Notes under the pieces: generated by a model
Database searches by the model: none
The model's input: the letters and a program-made list of their open reading frames with translations, nothing else
What the model was told of the DNA's origin: nothing
Translations under genes and position numbers: made by a program
Shown: positions 8,242-16,507 of the stretch, piece after piece
Layout: every line of letters begins with the position of its first letter
Numbering within the stretch: the stretch's first letter is position 1
Assembly: GCA_051531935.1 (NCBI GenBank)
Contig: JAOPTR010000016.1
Coordinates: 62,001-126,000, forward strand
Length of the DNA stretch: 64,000 nucleotides
Direction: 5' to 3'
DNA from: OCS116 sp051531935
GTDB lineage: Bacteria; Pseudomonadota; Alphaproteobacteria; Rhizobiales; OSC116

Positions 8242-8743
8242 ACTTTGTTATAAGTTGGTTTAAAACACCAATCAAAAAGAGAAATTCCAACGTATTAAAT
8301 ATTACCACAATATCTAGATATGGTATGTCAGTAAATAAACAGTCAACTAAATTTGAAGTACAATTTCTTCAATTAATTATAGGAATTACAATTCTTAACA
8401 ACATTACATTTCATTGAAAAATTTAAATGAAACCAATCCTAAAGAATCATTATTTTTACTATTTACAAAACTTGGGAAAACAAATAAATTCGTAGCTATC
8501 AAGTATTTTTAGACATTGGCGGACTGAGATTTGTCAAAAATTGATGTTCAAATAATTGACAATAAATAGGTGATTTTGCTGTGAAACATTGGGTGAGACA
8601 ACTGTGAGACATTTGAAGCACCACCACTAGTTAACTATATGATTTATTATGTATTTTAAAAACGGTTGCAATCACTCCTTGCCCGCCAAACCAAAAACCT
8701 TAACTATTTGATTTTAAACAACTATTTTTAAGTTCGAATCCCT
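8242..8743. repeat. ~500-bp direct repeat, copy A (left of SIR2-STAND gene)
   Basis: Starts ACTTTGTTATAAGTTGG right at the end of MITE copy 3 and matches 15788-16287 over its whole length with scattered differences. Shared landmarks are AAATAAATTCGTAGCTATCA, ACATTGGCGGACTGAG, three GTGARACA iterons at 8581, 8593 and 8604, and AGTTCGAATCCCT at 8731-8743. No plausible ORF. Confidence 0.85.
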
Positions 8744-8912
8744 ATTTGTTAATGGATATTTTAGATTTGCTCGATACTGAAAATGCCCCAACATGAACCG
8801 CTGCAAGGTTTGCCAAAAGCTGTTTGTTTAAGTTATGCAACTCTCCGGATTTTCTCTAGTGTTGCGTAGAATAGTTCCTCTGCTTAGGCAGGCGGCATTT
8901 TGCCAATTGGTT

Positions 8913-11900
8913 CTAATACAATTCATCCAGATGCATTTCTATATCCTCTATGGTAAGTTGATTTCCGCTCCTCTTCGCAAACTCTAAGCTAGATACCAAT
9001 AGCCGTTCAGCCTGGTCTGGCAGTTCACGTTCAATCAACACTTGGGCATATCTAACCATTGCCGCATTTAGCCTCAAGCCCAAATCATTACGTTTCGCAA
9101 TCGCCATCGATTTTATGATATAGCTACCAGATAACGAGGTTTCGCCCTGCGAAACCAACAATGACGCGCGTACATGATATGCGTCACATAACAAAGCTGG
9201 CATTTCCATTGTCTCCGCATATTCTTCGATTTTTTTAATTTTTATGAAGAAACTCTTCAAATGACCGTTAAATCCACTTTTTGTGGTCGAAATTTCAAGC
9301 CGTATAATGGCCAATCGAGCTTTATTGTGCAAATCTTCATGCCCACCAGATTCTGCAAACCCAATAGATTCTTCAAGATACGATAACGCATCTTCAAACT
9401 TACGTTTGCGCCTCAACAAATCTCCCATATGTCTCGCAAATATAGAACAAGCTCTCACATCATTATATTTTCTCAGCATTTCCATTGCTGTTTTATAATG
9501 ATTTTCGGCCTGATCAAGGTCACCTACGAAGTGATGTATCAAGCCTAAATAACCATGTGCAATATACCAAACACGACCTTTCACACCACCTAGGCTCTCT
9601 TCACTTTTGCAAATTTCCAAAAATCTAGATTTTGCAGATTTCAATTTCCCCCGCTCCAATTGTGTGATAGCTAAGTTAAGCGCCACCCTATTATGTTGCG
9701 CACCACCATCTAAATTGCCTTCAATATTCCTGTTTAAATCCAAAGCTTGACGGAACATTTCAACAGCATCACGTAGGTTTCCTTGCACAAGGCAAATCAC
9801 ACCGACCTCATTATATAACCAAACAATTTCATCACGGTAAAATGCACTAATTTGCTTAATGTCTTTGTCCTGAGAATAGTCTCTCAAATTTCCAGTTTTG
9901 GTTTCATCAATCAGTTCGGCTGATTCCAAAAGTTCCCATGCCTTACGTATAAGCCAACGCACTTGTATTCGGTAAGTTTCAAAATAACCACGCGGTTGGT
10001 CAATGGTTTCAGTTTTAGAATTTATAGTTTTATGGTCATCAAATCTAGAAACCACTGCCACCGAGAAAGTAGAATGCACAACAGAAAATGCCGCCCGAAG
10101 TGCCTGCACTTTAGTTGCAATCGATGCATGCGCAAATACCCAAGCCTGTTGCTTGCCATTCCCGCCTCTTTGGTCAGGATATTGGCTTAAATTTGCAACC
10201 AAATCATTCAAAAAATGATAGGCATTTTGTGAAAGCCTTGGCAGTTCAGCAGGCATAGAAGAATAAAGCGTCGGCGCAAAACTTTTCAGTTCGCCAAATT
10301 CGCGCGGTGTTGCCCCCATTTTTCGGATGATATGAAGCTGCGTAAGGCGATGCAATACATATCGAAATTCCTGATTTGCATTACGGTTCGAACTCTGTTT
10401 ATCTACGTCAGTGATATCAGGATCATTTCGATCAATCCCCTCATATAACCGACTAAGCTGCGGATGAGGATGAATTCTAAAAATAAGCCCACGACGCGTT
10501 AACGAAGTCAAAGCCTCTAGTAACAGGCGCGTTCTCGGCCGGGTTTTTTCATCTAACTCATTAAAATAATTGCGTATGTCAGGCGTGCGCACCAATACAT
10601 CGGCGCTACACGGCGTACCAATCACCGCCAGATGCCGCAATATCAGCAAATGCAGGTCAACATCATATTGTGGCTTCCCTGCCTCATGAAAGGTATCATA
10701 GACATCAAGCACGTCATGCAAGACAATTTCCTCACGCCGCTCCACACTAACAGATTTTACATGATCAATCGTTCTGCGGATGAAAAGCTCAGCATTCCTA
10801 CCGCCCGTCAGCATGTCTTTGGCAGAAATCACAATTTGCTCTGCTGCGGCTAGCAATATAGTGATGCAAAAACGGTTACCTTTGAGTATAGCCCGCACTT
10901 GCAACCATTCTTTGGATGCATTCCCCAAACGCCCCTCCTCACTATCGGCAGAACCATATTGAGCTTTCAAAAATTCCTGATCAGATTTTCCTTCAGGGCA
11001 AATTAACTTACCAGCCTTTAATTGTTGAATAAAATCTTCATTATCATCATGCATACCCGTATAAAGTTGTTCATCTTTAAGTGATTTAAAATCACGAAGG
11101 TTGGCAATTCCTTTGCATTTATCTATTTCATCGCCAATACTTATATTTAGGTCAATTTTTTCTTCGCGGTTGATATACATGGCAAGCGCTAACAAAAAGA
11201 AATTATCAATCAAAAAATCAGTTGTTTTCATCACCCGAGAGAAATGCACGGTGCACATATTCTCAGTTTTTATATTTCCATCAATTTTATCATCCGCATC
11301 AAACTCTTCATGCTTTCCAAAAGCAGCAAAATCCCTATGACCTATGATATTAATATTCGATCTAATCTCGCGTTGCCGAACATTATGTATGCCTTGCACA
11401 GATATATTCGCCCTGACAGATGGCACAAAAACCAGTTTTTCATGCTGCTTTGCTGGCCATTTCTCATTTTCATCACCAACACGTTGCGCCTTCAAAAGCT
11501 TTTTACGCTTTACAAATGGTGCACCTAAATAGGCTTCATTGGTAATGATGATTAAGTCAAACGGCACCGAGAAGAATTGATCACTTGTCAGCAAATCAAC
11601 AAATTCTTTCACTTCACGGTTTTTCGGGTTGCCCCCTGTATAATAAAACAACTCAAATGCATTAAACGCCAATAACAATCTAGGCTGCTCATTATCCGGC
11701 AAAGCATGTTTTTCTTTCAAAGTCTTCGAATGTTCCCCCACCATTCTTAATAGTTTTTTCAAAGCCTTTAAGCGCGGAAGATCCGCAATCAAACTCTTTG
11801 TTTTGGCAATTGAATCGAGCAACAGCTCAGTCTCATCTGTGAATTTAGCTGTTCGGTTGGCATCAAGTTGTTTAAGCAATCTCTTAAACTTCAACAAGTT

Positions 11901-14900
11901 GCCGGCACTAAAATTAGAATCCGTAATCAATTCCAGCATTGCTAAATAATCAATAAGTACATTGATAATACTATCAAAATTAGAAGAAATTTCAGTAGAG
12001 AAGCTCAGGTTAACAAATATAGCGGCCAAATATTCTGGGCGCGCAATTTTTTTACCTTTCATTTTCAAACCCGACTTATTCGGCCACGAGGAAACCATAT
12101 ATTGAGCAAGTCCCTTATCCGTAACAAATGCCGATAAAAATGATCCTTTGCCATACCCACGTTGGCTCGCCACAATATGAAACCGACGTCCATATCGCAG
12201 TCTATCTTTAGACAAATCAAGCTTGGTTCGGTTTTGAACACTTTCGACAAAGTTATCAAATGACCTCACCCCAGTCACAATATTCTTCACCGAATTGTCT
12301 GTCTTCAACCATTGAACTTGTTCATTTTCTTCCAAGGTTTCGTAATTTGTAATGACAGAATCTACATGATGTCGAATATATTTAAGTGGGAATAACGAGC
12401 CAGATTGTTCATTAATCTTTTGATTTAGTTTAATAATCGCAAACCTCGACACCCGATTGGGCGGGCTAACTACCCACTGTTCCCACCAGTCTTTCCAATT
12501 ATCCGTAATTTCATCCAATGAAGATGTCATTGCGCCCGTCATAAACGCGGTTTGCAAGCCATTAAATGCAGCAATTCTAGCATTCATATCGCGTATATGC
12601 TCATGAACTAGTTTTTCATTTTTATTTTTCAAAAGCACTTTCATCTCACTAAATGTATTTGTACTTATTTCATCAAATGATTTTTTAGTAAGCCTAGTAA
12701 GCAAAGCACATTCAAACTGCATTTTGAATTCTCCAGCATTCCAGTCCGTATTTATTTTTTCATGTTGCGATGCCGAGTATTTATCTTCAAACCGGCAAGC
12801 TGAAATATTGTTTTGTAAATAAACATCAACATTTGGAAAATTATCTGCTGTGCCAAATCCGGGGGAATAATCAAATTCGAATCCGAAAAGAAGAGCTAAC
12901 GCAGATAGATTTTGTTTGTCTGCATTTTCGTACACCCCTATCTCTTTTTCTAAATGCCTTAAAAAAAAAATCTGATTCTTATAGGCAATAAGAGGGTTGC
13001 GTGTATCATTATCCCAAGTGTCAATAATTAGCTTAAGACTGTTTTCGTCCTCTTCTTTTTTACTTAGGCATTGCAACAGTATATCTCTTTTGGTCTTTGC
13101 TTGTTTCCGCAACACGGTAATTAATTTAGTAATGCGATGCAGCCAATCAAAATGGATTTTTTCCGTCTTTTCACTACATGAATCGACTTTACACATTACA
13201 GTTGCGTCACCGTAGTAGATAACATGCGCACCATATTTCAAAAACAAAGTCGCAGCACTCTTAGCTCTTGTTTCCTTGTCTTTACTGCCATCCATCAAAA
13301 CAATGGCAGTGCGATTTTTCGAGCGTTCTTTGTCACTCATAAATTGGCGCAATGGCCTAAGCACATCAGCCTCATCCATTCCCAGCCCCATAAACAACAA
13401 AGGACTTGCCGAAAATGCCAACCGAATTGAATCGTCAACCACGTCGCGATATCGGTCATCGCGCACATATAAATTCATGTAATCACGTTCAGTGATGATA
13501 ATCTCTGAATTTTTTGTTGCCTGCCCATGCAGATGAAAAATACTTGCATCCACGCCTTCTTGATCTAATGTATGCGAAATCAAGCTAGCGGCATTTTCTC
13601 GGGTGAAATTTCCGTCACTTACACGCCCTCCAAGCCCATCAATTCGCTCGTCTGACTCTTTAAGCCCAGTTTCAGAAGGCCTAAATTTATAGCCACGGTC
13701 TTGAAATAACCGTTCAATCTCAAAATCATAATTCAAAGTTAAAAACTGCCGAACACCCAAATTCATAACAATCTTTGATAATGGATCAAACTCCTTATCA
13801 ATTATCGATTGACGTCCTTTAAAGTCAGATATTTCAACAGGCGAAAAAAAACTCGCATGCTTCCGATTCTCTACACCTGCTTTTACTTCCGCTTTTACAC
13901 CTTCTTCTGATTCTACTTCTATTTCCTCATCTACTTCTGCCTCTGCATCTGCTTGTGCTTCTAAACCGAGAGCCTGCATCGGATGCTCTAATAACCCAAT
14001 AAGCATTCCAACAATAAAACGATGAATAGGCGATATAAACTCCTTAGTAACAATGTTTTTACTCTTATCAATATTCTCATCATTAAAACTTGAAACATCG
14101 GTTAAAATATCGAGCCAAACATTAGCATCTGGCTTTCTAATTTTGGTCAAATGCTCTCTAACAGTCTCTACCAACTTCGTAATAGACACAGTTTTAAACG
14201 CGCCTAGAATAGCGTAACGTTCCAACCCACCTTTATCTCTTACCCCAACAATATCGCGTCTTAAATTCTTGTCACAAAATGTTTGTCGCTCAATGCCAAA
14301 GGTTTTAAAAAATAAATCACCATCACAGCCATCTTGTTTAGTTCTGCCATTTTCAACACTATATTCTATAGAATTTGCAAGAATATTTTCAGCATGAGCA
14401 ATCTCATCAACCAATAACAACTTGGCCATTTTCGAAAATTTAACGCTCTTATTACCCGCAAAAGAAAAATGCTTTGGTTCAGCTGGTTCTTTATAATCAA
14501 CCTCAAGCTGGTCATTGGTGTATTCTAAAACAAGTTTAGGTTGTTTTTTAAATAACTCGTTATTGCTCTCTAGTAAATTATGCAAATGTTCAGCAACTTG
14601 AAACCTAACTGGCGGTAGCTCTTGACCAATCGACGCTCCTTCCGCTCCCATATGCTCAAAAGTTTGGTGTAACCGTTTTATTTCAATTCGACGTATTTTT
14701 ATTTCACTGACAAATGAAACGATCGAGGCTAATTGCACCCTCCTTTCATCCTTAGTAATCTTCGCATCACTGTCACTAGGGTAATTCTTATCCGCCACCA
14801 TGGCTTTAAGCCTAACAATTGGTCCATCAACAGGCTTCTCTGCAATCTTTGCAAATTTATCAACATGAGACACAAACTTTTGTGCGCCAGAATCTATTTC

Positions 14901-15122
14901 GCCAAGTTGTTGGTCAATCCACTCATACCATCCAAGCCGCCCGTAGGCTTGCGAAATGCCAGAGCCCACAAAGGCAACAATATTTTGATTATTAAGAGAT
15001 CGGTATAGAAGTTGTTTGCCACGACTTTCAATCAATTCTATGTCGAGCGTTTCGTCTACGGCATGTATCGTATAAGGCCACTTCCGCAATTGGTCACGTT
15101 CATCATTAATTTTATCGTCCAT
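8913..15122 (-). CDS. Giant SIR2-STAND-TPR protein (Avs5-like antiphage NLR candidate)
   Basis: A 2069-residue single-gene protein on the minus strand. ATG 15122 is preceded by AGGAGG eight bases upstream. Residues ~45-640 form a SIR2-like domain: AFVGSGISQAYG (50-61), TLNYDFEIE (462-470), catalytic-type HLHG (H530-G533), and FMGLGMDEAD (577-586). An acidic Glu/Ala/Val-rich stretch (388-418) interrupts it. Residues ~950-1300 carry a STAND-type P-loop NTPase with SQRGYGKGS (986-994) as Walker A, LLLAFNAFE (1149-1157) at the Walker B position with Asn for the usual Asp, and IIITN as a sensor. A winged-helix-like stretch follows, then TPR-like repeats in the last ~300 residues. SIR2-STAND proteins (Avs5/AVAST type V and relatives) deplete NAD+ when the C-terminal sensor binds a phage protein. 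This one is unusually long, and the ~160-residue-spaced SIR2 halves are swollen by an insert (~100-430). It stands alone between long direct repeats. Confidence 0.8.
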   Translation of the reverse strand: MDDKINDERDQLRKWPYTIHAVDETLDIELIESRGKQLLYRSLNNQNIVAFVGSGISQAYGRLGWYEWIDQQLGEIDSGAQKFVSHVDKFAKIAEKPVDGPIVRLKAMVADKNYPSDSDAKITKDERRVQLASIVSFVSEIKIRRIEIKRLHQTFEHMGAEGASIGQELPPVRFQVAEHLHNLLESNNELFKKQPKLVLEYTNDQLEVDYKEPAEPKHFSFAGNKSVKFSKMAKLLLVDEIAHAENILANSIEYSVENGRTKQDGCDGDLFFKTFGIERQTFCDKNLRRDIVGVRDKGGLERYAILGAFKTVSITKLVETVREHLTKIRKPDANVWLDILTDVSSFNDENIDKSKNIVTKEFISPIHRFIVGMLIGLLEHPMQALGLEAQADAEAEVDEEIEVESEEGVKAEVKAGVENRKHASFFSPVEISDFKGRQSIIDKEFDPLSKIVMNLGVRQFLTLNYDFEIERLFQDRGYKFRPSETGLKESDERIDGLGGRVSDGNFTRENAASLISHTLDQEGVDASIFHLHGQATKNSEIIITERDYMNLYVRDDRYRDVVDDSIRLAFSASPLLFMGLGMDEADVLRPLRQFMSDKERSKNRTAIVLMDGSKDKETRAKSAATLFLKYGAHVIYYGDATVMCKVDSCSEKTEKIHFDWLHRITKLITVLRKQAKTKRDILLQCLSKKEEDENSLKLIIDTWDNDTRNPLIAYKNQIFFLRHLEKEIGVYENADKQNLSALALLFGFEFDYSPGFGTADNFPNVDVYLQNNISACRFEDKYSASQHEKINTDWNAGEFKMQFECALLTRLTKKSFDEISTNTFSEMKVLLKNKNEKLVHEHIRDMNARIAAFNGLQTAFMTGAMTSSLDEITDNWKDWWEQWVVSPPNRVSRFAIIKLNQKINEQSGSLFPLKYIRHHVDSVITNYETLEENEQVQWLKTDNSVKNIVTGVRSFDNFVESVQNRTKLDLSKDRLRYGRRFHIVASQRGYGKGSFLSAFVTDKGLAQYMVSSWPNKSGLKMKGKKIARPEYLAAIFVNLSFSTEISSNFDSIINVLIDYLAMLELITDSNFSAGNLLKFKRLLKQLDANRTAKFTDETELLLDSIAKTKSLIADLPRLKALKKLLRMVGEHSKTLKEKHALPDNEQPRLLLAFNAFELFYYTGGNPKNREVKEFVDLLTSDQFFSVPFDLIIITNEAYLGAPFVKRKKLLKAQRVGDENEKWPAKQHEKLVFVPSVRANISVQGIHNVRQREIRSNINIIGHRDFAAFGKHEEFDADDKIDGNIKTENMCTVHFSRVMKTTDFLIDNFFLLALAMYINREEKIDLNISIGDEIDKCKGIANLRDFKSLKDEQLYTGMHDDNEDFIQQLKAGKLICPEGKSDQEFLKAQYGSADSEEGRLGNASKEWLQVRAILKGNRFCITILLAAAEQIVISAKDMLTGGRNAELFIRRTIDHVKSVSVERREEIVLHDVLDVYDTFHEAGKPQYDVDLHLLILRHLAVIGTPCSADVLVRTPDIRNYFNELDEKTRPRTRLLLEALTSLTRRGLIFRIHPHPQLSRLYEGIDRNDPDITDVDKQSSNRNANQEFRYVLHRLTQLHIIRKMGATPREFGELKSFAPTLYSSMPAELPRLSQNAYHFLNDLVANLSQYPDQRGGNGKQQAWVFAHASIATKVQALRAAFSVVHSTFSVAVVSRFDDHKTINSKTETIDQPRGYFETYRIQVRWLIRKAWELLESAELIDETKTGNLRDYSQDKDIKQISAFYRDEIVWLYNEVGVICLVQGNLRDAVEMFRQALDLNRNIEGNLDGGAQHNRVALNLAITQLERGKLKSAKSRFLEICKSEESLGGVKGRVWYIAHGYLGLIHHFVGDLDQAENHYKTAMEMLRKYNDVRACSIFARHMGDLLRRKRKFEDALSYLEESIGFAESGGHEDLHNKARLAIIRLEISTTKSGFNGHLKSFFIKIKKIEEYAETMEMPALLCDAYHVRASLLVSQGETSLSGSYIIKSMAIAKRNDLGLRLNAAMVRYAQVLIERELPDQAERLLVSSLEFAKRSGNQLTIEDIEMHLDELY
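13869..13961. repeat. Degenerate hexanucleotide repeat inside the SIR2 domain coding region
   Basis: Runs of TCTACT/TCTGCT/TCTGCA-type hexamers on the plus strand encode an acidic Ala/Glu/Val linker (residues 388-418) on the minus strand. The repeat preserves frame if units are gained or lost. Confidence 0.7.
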
Positions 15123-15787
15123 CTCGGTCCCCTCCTAGATTTCAAAAAAGCTAACACTAATATTTCAGCCCCACAACCTGTAATAAATATAAAATTAGAA
15201 CAACCAAATTAATTACATGACAACACCTCAATTAAATAAATCTAAATAAGTACATTGCGACACAAAAAGAACTGTGTTCTAATTTATAAATATTGAACTT
15301 TACATACTCAATTTATACTTAATAAATTCACTCAAAGTCCAATAAACACAGGTGTTTTTGTCAGCTGTTTTACAAGCTCTGTTTGCTTAGAAATTTCCAT
15401 TTTCTGAAATATTGAACTCAATTGATTCCGTGCAATGGTCTCAATTATGCATGATCATTAAGACTGCGCCCATCATAAAGCAATTTAGCAAGCTTTGATT
15501 CCCAAGTGCAGCGCTAATAATCTCGTCGTCAGCATAGTCTGGGGTGGTCGGGTCAATGATGAATATAAGGTATTGCCGGTTCGAATGGTCATAATTGTCA
15601 ATGAGCATTTAAAATTAACCCACCTGCATCAAAGAACAGGTGTCACCACTTTGGGCACCTAATGAATTGTATTTCATCCGCCCTTACTCGCTGTTCAACT
15701 TTTGTTGCTAGTACCATTGCAATTTCATTAATACTAAGTGCAATTTCGTTATTTGCATTTGGGCTACTGGTTTTTAGCATTTTTAGA
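15123..15787. other. Intergenic region with decayed coding pieces
   Basis: Nothing intact. On the minus strand, sequence about 15430-15600 translates as YLIFIIDPTTPDYADDEIIS and on to a stop, which looks like a gene C-terminus without its start. A 45-codon minus-strand ORF at 15643-15780 starts MLKTSSPNANNEIALSINEI. I cannot assign either. The promoter of the SIR2-STAND gene must lie near 15130-15300, which is very AT-rich. Confidence 0.45.
15596..15640. mobile_element. MITE-like element, left-end fragment
   Basis: TGTCAATGAGCATTTAAAAT...ACCCACCTGCAT...GAACAGG matches the left part of the ~185-bp elements at 2192, 3924 and 8017, then the similarity stops. The right half is missing. Confidence 0.6.
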
Positions 15788-16287
15788 ACCTTGTTATAGA
15801 TTGGCTTAAATCACCCACTAAAATGGAAATGCCAACGTACTAAGTATCGCCACATTATCTAGATATGGTATTTGAATAAATAAACAATCAGCTTAATTTA
15901 AAGTACAATTTCCTCGATCAAATATAGTAATTACCATTCTTAACAGCATTACGCATCAAAGAAATCTTAAATGAAAACCAATTCTATAAAACCCCTATTT
16001 TTATTATTTACAAAATTGGAAAAGAAAATAAATTCGTAGCTATCAAATATTTTTAGGCATTGGCGGGCTGAGATTTTTCAAAAATAGGAGTTCAAATAAT
16101 TGGCAATAAAAAAGTGATTTTGCTGTGAAACATTGAGTGAGACAACTGTGAGACATTTAGAATACCCTACATGGTTAATCACCTGATTTATTAAGTGTTT
16201 TATAAATGGTTGCGATCGCTCCCCATCCGCCAAACCTCGCACCTTAACCCATTGTTTTTAAATATTTATTTTTAGGTTCGAATCCCT
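15788..16287. repeat. ~500-bp direct repeat, copy B (right of SIR2-STAND gene)
   Basis: Matches 8242-8743 along its length: ACCTTGTTATAGATTGG at the start, AATAAATTCGTAGCTATCAA, GCATTGGCGGGCTGAG, iterons GTGAAACA/GTGAGACA/GTGAGACA at 16126, 16138 and 16149, and GGTTCGAATCCCT at 16275-16287. The last motif is like a tRNA T-arm, but no full tRNA folds around it. Confidence 0.85.
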
Positions 16288-16507
16288 AGCCATATCATTC
16301 CCTGGCATTCCAAATTCGGTTGTGAGATTGGGCATAGTTTCAATAAGTGTACTTTTTGAAACACCTAAGATAACATTTCATTTCATGTTTTAATAGCCAC
16401 TTCTCAAAGTTGAACCGCTCCTGATTTACTAGACCCTTCGGGTGTTCCACAGGGCGATGTAAACCAATCTCATAATCATAGTTTAACAATTTTGAGATAA
16501 GTCACAA

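Noticed and set aside
8214..8417. Plus-strand 67-codon ORF in repeat A
   Set aside because: It begins inside the MITE right end and is not preserved in repeat B.
12375..12400. Second copy of the guaA 3' end (AAGTGGGAATAA)
   Set aside because: Only about 12 bases match and they lie within the SIR2-STAND coding region; chance match.
15575..15590. Another GGTTCGAAT motif as a tRNA piece
   Set aside because: It lies in the frame of a decayed coding fragment and has no tRNA context.
16260..16300. Possible tRNA gene around GGTTCGAATCCCT
   Set aside because: The T-loop motif is present, but the T-stem pairs poorly and no D-arm, anticodon stem or acceptor stem fits upstream.
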